Counted from the stretch's first letter, positions 24,501 to 32,719 are shown. The stretch: DNA of 33,548 nucleotides from Nocardiopsis halotolerans DSM 44410 (GCF_000341065.1 NZ_ANAX01000107.1:1-33548); one strand, 5' to 3'. Numbers and translations are program-made. Notes: generated from the letters alone by a model not told the origin.

Positions 24501-27500
24501 GAACCTCCACGGCCCCAGCATGACCGTGGACACCATGTGCTCCAGTTCCCTGACGGCGGTGGAGCTGGCCTGCCGGGACCTCAGCCAGGGACGCGCGGGA
24601 ATGGCCTTCGCGGGAGGGGTGAACGTGACCGTCCACCCGAACAAGTACCTGAGCCTGAGCAACAGTCGGTTCATCTCGAGCCAGGGCCACTGCGAGAGCT
24701 TCGGCGAGGGCGGGGACGGCTACGTCCCGGGCGAGGGGGTCGGTGTCGTGCTGTTGAAGCCGCTCGCCGACGCCGAGCGCGACGGTGACCACGTCTACGG
24801 GGTCATCAAGGGCAGCGCGGTCACGCACGGAGGGCGGACCAACGGCTACACGGTGCCCAACCCGAGGGCACAGGGAGCGGCCGTCCGCGCCGCGCTGGAC
24901 GAGGCGGGGGTGCCCCCCAGGGCGGTCAGCTACGTGGAGGCGCACGGCACGGGAACCAAGCTGGGCGACCCCATCGAGATCGGCGGCCTGAGCCAGGCGT
25001 TCGGCGACCACGAGGACACGGGGTACTGCCGGATCGGCTCGGCCAAGTCCAACATCGGTCACTGTGAGAGCGCCGCGGGCATCGCGGGCCTGAGCAAGGT
25101 GCTCCTACAGTTGAAGCACGGCCAGATCGCTCCCTCCCTCCACTCCCGCACCCTGAATCCCGACATCGACTTCGCGAACACGCCGTTCGAGGTCAACCAG
25201 GAGTTGTGCGAGTGGGAGCGTCCCGTCTTCGGGGGACGGTCCTGGCCGCGTGTCGCGGGGGTCTCGTCCTTCGGGGCCGGCGGTTCCAACGCGCACCTGG
25301 TGGTCGAGGAACACGTCGACAGGCGGCCGAAGGCGGAACCGGGACGGCCTGTCCTCGTCCCCCTGTCCGCCAGGGACGGTGAGCGCCTGCGCGCCTACGC
25401 CGACGACCTGCTGCGGTTCGTGCGGGAGGAGCGGGGCCGTGCGGACGGCACACCCCTGGAGGACCTGGCGTTCACGCTCCAGGTCGGACGCGAGGCCATG
25501 GACGTGCGACTCGGCGTCCTCGCCGACTCGCTGGACTCCCTGGCGGACGGATTGGAGCGGTACCTGGCGGGGGACACCTCCGCCGAAGGGGTGCTCAGCG
25601 GAGACGTCCGGGACGGCAGGGAGGCCTTGGCGCTCATCCCCGAGGAGGACCTCGACCGGATCGTCGGCGGTCTGCTGGAGCGGGGCGAGCTGACCGACGT
25701 CCTGAGGTTCTGGGTGAAGGGCGCGGTGCCCGACTGGTACCGGCTCCACGGTGACCGCACGCCCAGGAGGACCAGCGCGCCGACCTACCCCTTCGCCCGC
25801 GAGCGGCACTGGGTCCCCCGGGACGAGGCCGCCGTGACCTCGGGGGACACCGAGCGGACCGGGACCGCGCGTCGTACGACACGGTTCCTGGGCAGGTCGT
25901 GGCGTGAGACCCCGGTCAGGAGGGGGCCGGCGGTACCCGCGGACGCCGTCGTCCTCCACGACCCCGCGACCGGGCCGCTGGCGGACGCGGTCGTCGCGCT
26001 CCTCGACGGAGCGACGGCGGTCGGGGTCGCCCCGGACACGTGGGAGAGGTTCGGATCCCGGATCGAGAACTGTTCGACCCTGATCGACCTCACCGGCATG
26101 AGCGAGCACGGGCCTGCCTCGGAACCGGTGCTCCTCCTGCAACGGGCGCTGGCGTCCCGGCCCTCGCGGGAACTCCGCCTGCTCTTCGTGACCCGGGGGC
26201 TCGAGGACCTGGAGAACACTCGTGTCGACCTGGCCGGGGCGTCCCGGGTCGGGCTCTACCGGACGCTGGGCAGCGAGTACTCCGCCCTGACCTCGCGCCA
26301 CCTCGACCTGGATCCCGGAGCGGGACGGCCCGACGAGGTCGCGGCCGCCGTTCGGGAGGAGGTCGCCGACACCGGGGCCGAGACCGCGGTGTGCCTCCGG
26401 GGAGGCCGCCGGTACGTCGCCGTGCTGGAGGAGACCGCGCCCGGAGCCCCCGTCGGCGCCCCGGCCTTCGCCGAGGACGAGGTACTGCTCGTCACCGGTG
26501 GCACCCGGGGCCTGGGCCTACTGTGCGCCAGACACCTCGTCGAACGGTGCGGGGTCAGACGGCTGGTACTGACCGGCCGGGAGGCGCTGCCACCGCGCCG
26601 TCTGTGGGACACGGCCGACGGACACCCGTCCTCGGTGCGCGACAAGATCCGGGCCGTCCTCGACCTGGAGGCGGCGGGCGTGGAGGTCCGCGTCCTGGCG
26701 ACGGCTCTGGACCGGGCCGACGAGGTCGACGCCATGGTCCGGTCGGTCCAGGAGGAGATGGGCGTGATCGCCGGCGTCGTCCACGCGGCGGGGCTCGTGG
26801 ACACCGAGGACCCGGCGTTCGTCCGCAAGACGCCCGAGGGCATCGCCAGGGTCGTCTCGCCGAAGGTGGAGGGGAGCCGGAACCTCCTGCGGAGCCTCGA
26901 CCACCGTGCGCTCCGTTTCGTCCTCCTCTTCTCGTCGGTCTCCTCGGCGGTTCCCGCCCTGGGCGCGGGGCAGAGCGACTACGCGATGGGCAACGCCTTC
27001 ATGGACCACCTCGCCCGGGCACACGCGGGGTCCCCGCCCGTGACGAGCGTTCAGTGGCCGAGCTGGCGCGAGACCGGGTTCGGGGAGGTGACGGCCCGGG
27101 CGTACACGGACACGGGGCTGCTGAGTATCACCGACGAGGAGGGGCTCGCCCTGCTCGACGAGGTCCTCCGGTCCGACCGAGGGCCCGTGGTCATGCCCGT
27201 GGTGGTGGATCCCGACCGCTTCGACGCGGAGGCCCTGGCCTTCCCCCGGGAGGGGACCTCCGGGACCGGATCGCCGGGCTCGCGGGGCGGGGCGGTCACA
27301 GGCCGCCGGGAGAGCGACCGGAGGGAAAGCACGGAGGCTCCGGTGCCGCCGGGCGACGACACCGCACGAGCGCTGGCCGCCTACCTGACCGAGGTGTTCG
27401 AGGAGGAGCTGCGGCTCCGGCCGGGGCAGCTCGACGAGGAGACGTCGTACGCGGAGTACGGGGCGGACTCCATCCTGCTCGCCCAGGTCCTCCAGAAGCT

Positions 27501-30500
27501 CCGCGGGCGCCTGGGAACCGACCTGGAGCCCTCGGCCCTGCTCGAGTACTCGAGTGTGCGGGAGCTGTCGGAGTGGCTGCTCGACGCCCACGGAGAGGAG
27601 GTGGCCGCGGCCCTCGGCGGTCGGAACGCTCCGGAGGAACAGCGGGGGGAGGACGGGCGGAACCCCGGACCGTCACGGGTCGACGACGCCCGTCCGGTCG
27701 CGAACGTCCGGCGGAGCGCCGCCGCGCCGCATGGACGGGGCGTGTCCGTCGCGGTGATCGGTATGGCGTGCCGTATGCCGGGCGCCCCCGACCTCGACTC
27801 CTACTGGGACCTGCTGTCCCGCGGACGTTCCGGTATCCGCCGGGTCCCGGAGAGCCGCTGGGCGGAACCGGTCGGGCTCCACGCCGGGCTCATCGACGAC
27901 GCCCATCTGTTCGACGCCGCCCGGTTCGCGCTGTCACCGGAGGACGCGCGGGCGATGGACCCCCAGGCCCTGGTCCTGCTGGAGGAGAGCCTCAAGGCCG
28001 TCCACCACGCCGGGTACCGCCCGGACGAGCTCGACGGCTCCGGGACGGGTGTGTACGTCGGCGCCAGGAGCCGGCCGAACACGGACCCCGGCGTGGTGGG
28101 CCGGGCGCGCAACCCGATCATGGCCGTCGGACAGAACTACCTGGCGGCCAACGTCTCCCAGACGTTCAACTGGGAGGGCCCGGCCATGGTCGTGGACACC
28201 GCCTGCTCCTCCGCGCTGACGGCGATGAGGGTCGCTGCGGACGCGCTGGCCAGCGGATCGGTCGACCAGGCACTGGTAGCGGGGGTCAGCCTGCTGGCCG
28301 ACCCCTCGTCCCACGAACTGTTCCGCCGACGCGGTCTGCTCCAGGAGGACGGGGTGTTCCACGTCTTCGACCGGCGCGCCTCCGGCGTCGTGCTGGGTGA
28401 GGGCGTCGGCGTGGTCCTGCTCAAACCACTCGCGCGCGCGGAGGCCGAAGGGGACACGATCCACGCGGTCATCGAGGGTGTCGCCGTCAACAACGACGGA
28501 AGGACGGCGGGCCCGGCCACGCCCAACCCGCGGGCCCAGGAGCGGGTCATGCGCCAGGCCCTGGAACAGGCGGGTTGCACGCCGGATCAGGTCCGTTACC
28601 TCCACGTCAACGGTTCCGGCTCCGAGATGACCGACCTCCTCGAACTCAAGGCCGTGAAGGCCGTCTACGGAGGGTCCCGCCCGGCCCCGCTCCACCTGGG
28701 ATCGGTCAAACCCAACATCGGCCATCCGCTGTGCGCTGAGGGCATCGCGGGGTTCATCAGCGCCGTACTCACGTTGCGCCACCAAAGCCTGGTGCCCTTC
28801 CTGTCCGGCCAGGAACCCCCAGAACACTTCGACATGGACGCGGCCGGGTTCGTCCTCCCCCGAGAGCTGGCGGGTACGCGGATTCCCTACGCGGCGGTCA
28901 GCAGCTTCGCCGATGGTGGAACCAACGGCCACGTCGTCCTCCGGCACCACGAGCGGGAATCCACGCGGGTGCCGCGCCGACCGCTGGAGCCCCCGGTCCT
29001 CGACCGGTCCGACGTGCGGTTCGGGGAAGCGTCGGCGACTCGCGATCCCCGACCGGCTCCCGACGCGTCGGCCGGGGTCCTCGCGCACGACCCGTCCGGA
29101 ACGTGGACCGCGCGGCTGGACGCGGCCCATCCCATCCTGGCCAACCACCGGGTCCACGGCCGACGGCTCATGCCCGGCGTCGCCTGGATCGACCTGCTGT
29201 ACCAGTGGTTCGCCGAGGCCGGTGCGGACTTCGCCGGGTTCGCCTTGCGGGATCTCACGATCCACCGCCCGCTGGCCGTGGCCGAGGGGGAGGACGCGCG
29301 TTTGAGGATCACCGCGCATCCCGACGGTGCCGACGGTTGGCGCGTCGAGGTGCGGGAGGCGGGTTCCGACGACGGGACCGCGGAACCGCCGTACGTCACG
29401 GCCGAGATGCGTGAGCGCTCCACCGGGGCCGATGACGTGCGGGTGCGCCCGGACACGATCCACGCGGAGGGTTCCAGGGTGAAGGACCTCCGGGACGTCT
29501 ACGGCGGTTTCCGTGACAGGGAGCTGGTGCACGACGGGCCGATGCGTGCCGTCGGCGCCTCCTACACGGGTCCACGGGACGTCTGGGTCCACGTGGCGGT
29601 GGACGACCGGGCGCCGGTCGGCGCCGGGGAGCACCTGTTCCACCCGGCGTTGATCGACGCCAGCGCAGTGGCGGCCATCGAGGCGGTGGAGAGCGCCGCG
29701 GGCGGCGCCGGCCACCTCTTCCTCCCCCTGTTCCACGGGTCGTTCCACGCGAGCGCGCCCCTGCGGACCACGTGCTACACGCGCGTCCGGCGGGACACCG
29801 TCGTCCTGGGCGCGGACCTGCTCAGCTTCACGATGGAGTTCTTCGACGCCGGTGGACGCAGGATCGGCGAGCTGACCGACTTCACGTGCAAGGCCGTGCG
29901 GGACCCCGAACTCCTCGGCCCGCACACCGGGACGGGGGGCCGGACGGTCAGCCGCGAACCGGTGGGGCCGGACGGCGGCACGGTGCCGCGGCGGACCTCC
30001 GTGGATCCGGGGGCGCACGAAACGCTCCTGGCCTCGCTCATCGCCTCCCACCTGGGAGTACCGGAGGGTTCGGTCAGCACGACCGCCGGATACTACGAGC
30101 TGGGACTGGTCTCGGTCCAGCTGTTGCAGCTGACGAGGGAGCTGGAGAGCGCCCTCGGAACCAGGCTCCCCCCGACCCTGTTCTTCGAGTACCCGACGGT
30201 CTCCTCCCTCGCGGAACACCTCGCGGACCTCGCTCCCGGGGCCCCGGACTCCCCGGCCCCCGCCCCCTCGGCCGCGCACGATCCCCGGTCCGTCGTCACG
30301 GAGGCCGCCGCCGTCCAGGGCCGTCCCGCGCCCCACGCGGGCGTGACCGAACCGGAACGGCGGGACATCGCGATCATCGGGATCGCGGGCAGGTACCCGA
30401 AGGCCGCCGACCTCGCCGAGTTCTGGGAGAACCTGAAGGCGGGCCGGAACTGCGTCACCGAGGTCCCCGAGGAGCGGTGGTCCCGCGACCACCTCGCCGG

Positions 30501-32715
30501 TGTGCGCTCCCCCTCCGGACGGGAGATGTCCCGGTGGGGCGGGTTCCTGGACGACGTCGCCCGGTTCGACGCCCGTTTCTTCGGGATACCGGACGAGGAG
30601 GCGGCCCTTCTCGACCCACAGGAGCGCCTGTTCCTGGAGACGTGCTGGGAGGTGATGGAGGACGCGGGGTACACGCCGGACAACCTCGTCGAGGCGGAGG
30701 GCGTGAGCCGTCGCCGCCCGGTCGGCGTCTACGCCGGGGTCATGCACAAGGACTACGCCCTGGTGCAGCGGGACGCCGCGGGGCACACGATCCCCCTCGC
30801 CCTCAACCACGCACCGATCGCCAACCGCGTGTCCCACCTCTGCGACTTCCACGGCCCGTCCATGGTGATCGACACGGTGTGCGCGTCGTCGCTGAGCGCG
30901 GTGCACCTGGCGGCGGAGGACATCCGACGCGGCGAGTGCCGGGTGGCCATCGTCGGAGGGGTCAACCTCTCCCTGCACCCCAGTAAGTACCAGACCTACG
31001 GGTTGCAGGACCTCCACGCCAGCGGGGAACCGGGGCGGCCGTTCGGAGCGGGCGGGGACGGGTTCGTCTCCTCGGAGGGCGTGGGCGCGGTGCTGCTGAA
31101 GCCGCTGGACAGGGCACTCGCGGACGGGGACGGCGTCTACGCCGTCATCAGGGGCAGCGCCGTCAGCCACTCCGGGCGGACGTCCGGGTTCCGGGTCCCG
31201 TCGGTGGCCGCCCAGGAGGCGCTCGTCACCGAGTGCCTGGACAGGGCGGGCGTCGACCCCAGGACCGTCTCCTACGTCGAGACGCACGCGACGGGGACGG
31301 AACTGGGCGACCTGATCGAGTTCCAGGCACTGAGCAGGGTGTTCGGCGGACACACCGAGGAGCGGGGGTTCTGTGCCCTGGGGTCGGTCAAGGCGGGGAT
31401 CGGGCACGCCGAATCGGCGGCCGGGATCAGCGCCCTGACCAAGACCGTCCTCCAACTGCACCACGCCACGCTGACCCCGCAGCCCGAGACGGGCCGACCC
31501 AACCCGTACGTCGACTTCGAGGACTCACCGTTCCGCCTCCAGACACGGCTCGATGAGTGGACCGTCGACGGCCCCCGCCGTGCCGGAGTGAGCGCCTTCG
31601 GGGCCACCGGGGCCAACGCACACGTCATCCTGGAGGAGGCCCCCACGGGGGAGGATCCGGTCAGTGACACGGTCCCCCACGGGGTCCTGGTCCCGATCTC
31701 GGCCAGGAACGACGACCGGCTGCGCGCCTACGCCCGCCGGCTCCTGCGTTTCCTGGAGGCACGCGAGCGCGTGGACCTGCGCTCCCTGGCCTTCACCCTC
31801 CAGACGGGCCGCGTCGCCCTGGAGGAGCGGGCCGTCCTTCTGGCCCACGGCGTCGATGACGCGAGGGACGCCCTCGACGCGTTGGCCGAGGGCCGGTCGG
31901 TCCCGAACCTCTGGAGGGGCCGGGTCGGGGATCCGCGCACGCGCCCCGCCCTGCTGGACGAGGACGACCTCCGGCGGGACCTGGTGCGGCGGTGGTCCGG
32001 TCAGGGCGCGTGGAACAAGGTCGCCGAACTCTGGCTCCAGGGGTACGAGCTCGACTGGACCGCGCTGCACGACTCCGCTCCGCGCCGCCTCCACCTGCCG
32101 ACCTACCCCTTCGCCGGAGACCGGCACTGGGTCCGGTCGGACGCCGGAGCGGGCGCGCCCGACACGGCTGGGGAGGCACGGTCCGAGCGGTCGGAGCCGC
32201 ACCAGTCCGGGCCGACCCCCGCGTCCCCCGGCGGGCTCCTCTGGGACGTCCTTCCCGAGGGCGAACCCGCACCGCCCGACGCCGTCGCGCTCAGCGCCGA
32301 CCTCGACGAGCGGGCCAGGGGGTTCCTGCGCGACCTCGTGGCCGTGCGGCTTGGACGGTCCGCCACCGAGATCGCCCCCCACACACCCCTGCTCGACCTG
32401 GGCCTGACGTCGGTCGCGGCCGTCGGCCTGGCCCGGGAGCTCGTGCGGACGGTCGACCCCGGGTTCCTGCCCAGCGCACTCTTCGAACACGACACCGTCG
32501 CCGACCTGTCGGCGTACCTCGTGGCCCGGCGTCCGGGGGAGCTGGCCCGTCTGGTCGCCCGGCGAAGGGGGGAACGGCGCGACGGTGACCCGGAACCGCC
32601 GCCGCCCGGCGGGGGGAGCACCCCCGACGACCCGGTGCTGGACGCGCTGGAACGGCTGCGTGACGACGGCACCGACCTGGACGAGGTCATCGCTCTTCTG
32701 GCTGAGAGAGGGTAG
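18595..32715 (+). CDS. trans-AT modular polyketide synthase with GNAT loading domain
   Basis: A single frame of about 4706 residues. Domain order: GNAT, ACP, KS1, DH, KR, ACP, KS2, KR, ACP, KS3 (KS0), DH, ACP, KS4, ACP, and a short C-terminal docking-like tail. No acyltransferase is present: after each KS comes a short linker (for example LEDLAFTLQVGREAMDVRLG) with no GHSxG motif. Malonyl units must therefore come from a separate transferase outside the window. Five ACPs carry the phosphopantetheine serine (S273, S1713, S2959, S3840, S4606, counted from 18595). The start is uncertain: ATGs at 18595, 18619 and 18634 all precede the GNAT domain and none has a strong ribosome site; 18595 has GGGAAG 10 bases upstream. 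The domains are described one by one in the following entries. The next gene begins 4 bases after the stop. Confidence 0.95.
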   Translation: MWIGKAWNMGKSGMLGARFGFVRRAAQGDIVRLMELERLCWPERLRLPEEILRRRLSENPGSHFVVEEEGCVWGVIYSQRINAAEELFTVDFATADSLHRPDAEVAHVLSLNIDPGRQGRGYGDTLLEHLLTLCREQGAVRSVVGVTRCKDIERHPGIDLEDYIRERTPQGRLLDTVLRMHQSHGAEVRGLVPGYRPGDRTNGGNGVLVEYDLERREERVREYARGGADGASEIPGTERLTAEVVEAVAGLSDTEETEEGFLDTPLFELGLDSADLLELQGAIEERYGLGLDPLFLFDHDTPARIISALDRDGDQDPDAAAGRSPVAEHGGGGPRDIAIVGMACRLPGGIEHYTDLWRLLEAGGSAVGNLPESRWRWPEGIDPAQYPGIDRGGFVTDADRFEAELFRITPNEARLMDPQQRWMLELTWACLEDAGYRASSLRGTSTGVYIGASGSDYQRFMDSAGVPVRAHSGLATSMAIIANRVSYFYDLRGPSVQTDTACSSSLVAVHAAVRALREGECETAVVGGVNALCHPANTLAYHQAGMLSPDGLCKTFDASADGYVRSEGGVVLLLKPLAKALEDRDHVHAVIRGSATNHGGQSGGLTVPNADMQSELVASALADARAEPSDVGYVEAHGTGTALGDPIEVQGLSRVFTGSRSPCALGSVKTNLGHLEAAAGVTGLLKAVLCTRNGALPANVHYTRLNPRITLDDSPLYVVDGWSRWERGRRSALLAGVSSFGSGGSNAHVIVEEHADTREAAGGDGHAVLPVLSAGTGAQLVRQAEHLLAYLRRAEPDGDDLLDLAYTLQVGREEMRERVAFLPVDGSPLEDLLAAFVRGEEGTPGVFRGTAAPRRGRTAGGTASATETTGAWLASQDHAGLLEAWTRGAEVDWELLYADGTPPRRVPLPTHAFAETHYWIEEPVTGPRPRHTSPRPPLGERAPEPGTTGHRAVLTGAEPFLADHRVRNAPVLPAAVHLEMARAAVARTLHRGDDAPVRLGGVVWTRPLTVDDGPREVYVSVVDGADGTVSYELRSDGGNGRDVVHSRGTGAPGPAFPPPALDVDSLRSRMSAGTLSHEECYAALGDAGFDYGGSHRSLRTVWLGDGELLAAIALPDGADTHPGGGVLHPSIVDGALQAVIVPRAHETRHGRSGGAPALPFSAEGVEVYGSSPSLAYAWIREARPGAHRAERWDLDLCDEHGEVFVSLRGYTMRGGESGGATGRGTDTRISLLRPEWAPRPVPERSTEPAYQARSVLACGFGGQLAELRALAPHIEFTEVTEPGASVADTLRNHALNLLGTVREALLAGPSAPALVQVLVGSGEDAWALRALAGLTRSAHQENPDIVGQVITVPGDATASYLVERLEEEAHAPKDHQISHEGGERRVLDWRPLPVSQDAAEVPWRSKGVYVITGGAGGLGVLFAEEIVRYAQEAVLVLTGRSPLDAARRDRLDALEARGARVEYHRLDVSDADGTEALVADVKRRFGALHGVVHAAGVIHDDFVVRKSAAEFESVLSPKVDGCLNLDRATRDEELDFFVLFSSVMGVTGNVGQADYAVANAFMDGFARERDALVRAGRRTGRTLSVGWPLWRDGGMGADDATRDALRSRAGLVPLETPDGFRAFYRAMGSGEVHVLVMAGEGDRAVPFPPGTDGSGDGPARTAPAHRDAPAAGDDRTLLREAVRLLREEIAARTGHRAAEIDADEPLGTYGMDSILATEVTSGLEATFGSLPKTLLFEYHTLTGLGGYLVDRHRSRLFALLPQEGPRSEDTRRAPDAPTKAGRAAAEPAGDGTRPSAPAHRGSSALDIAVIGLSGRYPEARDLGEYWRNLRDGRDCVVEVPAGRWDWRDHYTEDRTVPDRHHSKWGGFIPEVDRFDPLFFNISPREADYLDPQERLFLEHAWAAMEDAGYTREALGRVGGEPLGGRVGVYAGVMWGQYQLLFRNGNGVQGNPNAIGASYASVANRVSFVMNLHGPSMTVDTMCSSSLTAVELACRDLSQGRAGMAFAGGVNVTVHPNKYLSLSNSRFISSQGHCESFGEGGDGYVPGEGVGVVLLKPLADAERDGDHVYGVIKGSAVTHGGRTNGYTVPNPRAQGAAVRAALDEAGVPPRAVSYVEAHGTGTKLGDPIEIGGLSQAFGDHEDTGYCRIGSAKSNIGHCESAAGIAGLSKVLLQLKHGQIAPSLHSRTLNPDIDFANTPFEVNQELCEWERPVFGGRSWPRVAGVSSFGAGGSNAHLVVEEHVDRRPKAEPGRPVLVPLSARDGERLRAYADDLLRFVREERGRADGTPLEDLAFTLQVGREAMDVRLGVLADSLDSLADGLERYLAGDTSAEGVLSGDVRDGREALALIPEEDLDRIVGGLLERGELTDVLRFWVKGAVPDWYRLHGDRTPRRTSAPTYPFARERHWVPRDEAAVTSGDTERTGTARRTTRFLGRSWRETPVRRGPAVPADAVVLHDPATGPLADAVVALLDGATAVGVAPDTWERFGSRIENCSTLIDLTGMSEHGPASEPVLLLQRALASRPSRELRLLFVTRGLEDLENTRVDLAGASRVGLYRTLGSEYSALTSRHLDLDPGAGRPDEVAAAVREEVADTGAETAVCLRGGRRYVAVLEETAPGAPVGAPAFAEDEVLLVTGGTRGLGLLCARHLVERCGVRRLVLTGREALPPRRLWDTADGHPSSVRDKIRAVLDLEAAGVEVRVLATALDRADEVDAMVRSVQEEMGVIAGVVHAAGLVDTEDPAFVRKTPEGIARVVSPKVEGSRNLLRSLDHRALRFVLLFSSVSSAVPALGAGQSDYAMGNAFMDHLARAHAGSPPVTSVQWPSWRETGFGEVTARAYTDTGLLSITDEEGLALLDEVLRSDRGPVVMPVVVDPDRFDAEALAFPREGTSGTGSPGSRGGAVTGRRESDRRESTEAPVPPGDDTARALAAYLTEVFEEELRLRPGQLDEETSYAEYGADSILLAQVLQKLRGRLGTDLEPSALLEYSSVRELSEWLLDAHGEEVAAALGGRNAPEEQRGEDGRNPGPSRVDDARPVANVRRSAAAPHGRGVSVAVIGMACRMPGAPDLDSYWDLLSRGRSGIRRVPESRWAEPVGLHAGLIDDAHLFDAARFALSPEDARAMDPQALVLLEESLKAVHHAGYRPDELDGSGTGVYVGARSRPNTDPGVVGRARNPIMAVGQNYLAANVSQTFNWEGPAMVVDTACSSALTAMRVAADALASGSVDQALVAGVSLLADPSSHELFRRRGLLQEDGVFHVFDRRASGVVLGEGVGVVLLKPLARAEAEGDTIHAVIEGVAVNNDGRTAGPATPNPRAQERVMRQALEQAGCTPDQVRYLHVNGSGSEMTDLLELKAVKAVYGGSRPAPLHLGSVKPNIGHPLCAEGIAGFISAVLTLRHQSLVPFLSGQEPPEHFDMDAAGFVLPRELAGTRIPYAAVSSFADGGTNGHVVLRHHERESTRVPRRPLEPPVLDRSDVRFGEASATRDPRPAPDASAGVLAHDPSGTWTARLDAAHPILANHRVHGRRLMPGVAWIDLLYQWFAEAGADFAGFALRDLTIHRPLAVAEGEDARLRITAHPDGADGWRVEVREAGSDDGTAEPPYVTAEMRERSTGADDVRVRPDTIHAEGSRVKDLRDVYGGFRDRELVHDGPMRAVGASYTGPRDVWVHVAVDDRAPVGAGEHLFHPALIDASAVAAIEAVESAAGGAGHLFLPLFHGSFHASAPLRTTCYTRVRRDTVVLGADLLSFTMEFFDAGGRRIGELTDFTCKAVRDPELLGPHTGTGGRTVSREPVGPDGGTVPRRTSVDPGAHETLLASLIASHLGVPEGSVSTTAGYYELGLVSVQLLQLTRELESALGTRLPPTLFFEYPTVSSLAEHLADLAPGAPDSPAPAPSAAHDPRSVVTEAAAVQGRPAPHAGVTEPERRDIAIIGIAGRYPKAADLAEFWENLKAGRNCVTEVPEERWSRDHLAGVRSPSGREMSRWGGFLDDVARFDARFFGIPDEEAALLDPQERLFLETCWEVMEDAGYTPDNLVEAEGVSRRRPVGVYAGVMHKDYALVQRDAAGHTIPLALNHAPIANRVSHLCDFHGPSMVIDTVCASSLSAVHLAAEDIRRGECRVAIVGGVNLSLHPSKYQTYGLQDLHASGEPGRPFGAGGDGFVSSEGVGAVLLKPLDRALADGDGVYAVIRGSAVSHSGRTSGFRVPSVAAQEALVTECLDRAGVDPRTVSYVETHATGTELGDLIEFQALSRVFGGHTEERGFCALGSVKAGIGHAESAAGISALTKTVLQLHHATLTPQPETGRPNPYVDFEDSPFRLQTRLDEWTVDGPRRAGVSAFGATGANAHVILEEAPTGEDPVSDTVPHGVLVPISARNDDRLRAYARRLLRFLEARERVDLRSLAFTLQTGRVALEERAVLLAHGVDDARDALDALAEGRSVPNLWRGRVGDPRTRPALLDEDDLRRDLVRRWSGQGAWNKVAELWLQGYELDWTALHDSAPRRLHLPTYPFAGDRHWVRSDAGAGAPDTAGEARSERSEPHQSGPTPASPGGLLWDVLPEGEPAPPDAVALSADLDERARGFLRDLVAVRLGRSATEIAPHTPLLDLGLTSVAAVGLARELVRTVDPGFLPSALFEHDTVADLSAYLVARRPGELARLVARRRGERRDGDPEPPPPGGGSTPDDPVLDALERLRDDGTDLDEVIALLAERG
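18646..19530 (+). other. PKS loading module: GNAT-ACP
   Basis: Encoded within the PKS gene. The GNAT-like domain (to about 19235) shows the CoA-binding loop PGRQGRGYG and the signatures LRMHQSHGAEVRGLVPGYRP and GVLVEYDLE. I recall these from GNAT loading domains of CurA and RhiA type. The histidines of MHQSHGA match the region holding the catalytic histidine there. Such domains turn malonyl-CoA into an acetyl starter and pass it to the ACP (LGLDSADLL, S273). The adaptor (AR) domain that precedes GNAT in CurA is absent. An acetyl starter is the expected result. Confidence 0.8.
19600..23860 (+). other. PKS module 1: KS-DH-KR-ACP
   Basis: KS1 (19600-20856) has the full triad C502 (DTACSSS), H637 (AHGTGT) and H674 (NLGHLE). 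DH1 (about 21440-22240) has H964 but reads HRVRNAPVLP, with N968 where HxxxGxxxxP has glycine. The second motif D1133-GAL-Q1137 is intact. KR1 (about 22790-23515) has the NADPH motif TGGAGGLG and the catalytic SS...Y...N pattern (FSSVMG, GQADYAVANAF). Its GVIHDD segment carries the aspartate linked to B-type (D-hydroxyl) products. ACP S1713 is in YGMDSIL. The expected outcome is an alpha,beta-double bond after the first extension, if DH1 is active. Confidence 0.85.
24010..27610 (+). other. PKS module 2: KS-KR-ACP (first half of a dehydrating bimodule)
   Basis: KS2 (24010-25320) has C1982 (DTMCSSS), H2117 (AHGTGT) and H2156 (NIGHCE), so it should elongate. The KR (about 25885-27240) has a large structural half and a catalytic half starting at VLLVTGGTRGLGLL, with FSSVSSA and SDYAMGNAF. 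Its AGLVDTEDPAF region differs from KR1, so product configuration is not predicted. ACP S2959 is in YGADSIL. The hydroxyl made here has no DH in the same module; the DH of the next module is expected to act on it. Confidence 0.85.
27748..30240 (+). other. PKS module 3: KS0-DH-ACP (second half of a dehydrating bimodule)
   Basis: KS3 (27748-28950) keeps C3204 (DTACSSA) and H3377 (NIGHPL), but the HGTGT motif reads NGSGS: N3339 stands exactly 135 residues after the cysteine, where the catalytic histidine should be. It is therefore a non-elongating KS0 that only passes the chain on. DH2 (about 29090-29920) has H3518 in a perfect HxxxGxxxxP (HRVHGRRLMP) and D3688, but V3692 where DxxxQ/H has Q or H. 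The ACP reads LGLVSVQLL (S3840), with V for the usual D before the serine. KS-KR-ACP/KS0-DH-ACP is a known split arrangement in trans-AT synthases that yields a double bond. Confidence 0.85.
30364..32540 (+). other. PKS module 4: KS-ACP, no reductive domain
   Basis: KS4 (30364-31640) has C4096 in DTVCASS, H4231 in THATGT and H4271 in GIGHAE, so all three catalytic residues are kept though the motifs are variant. Only a linker (about 31680-32300) and an ACP (LGLTSVAAV, S4606) follow. No KR, DH, ER or methyltransferase is embedded, so the chain should leave with a beta-keto group unless trans-acting enzymes change it. The protein then ends with a low-complexity stretch and a C-terminal segment (VLDALERLRDDGTDLDEVIA) likely used for docking to the next protein. 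Confidence 0.8.
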
Positions 32716-32719
32716 GAAG

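Noticed and set aside
26040-28400. 786-codon plus-strand frame
   Set aside because: Out-of-frame shadow of KR2/KS3; Arg/Gly/Pro low complexity, while the main PKS frame carries all motifs here.
27934-31464. 1176-codon open frame on the minus strand inside the PKS
   Set aside because: Antisense shadow of PKS modules 3 and 4; the sequence is rich in Arg, Gly, Val and His, with no family motif. Long antisense frames are expected at this GC content.
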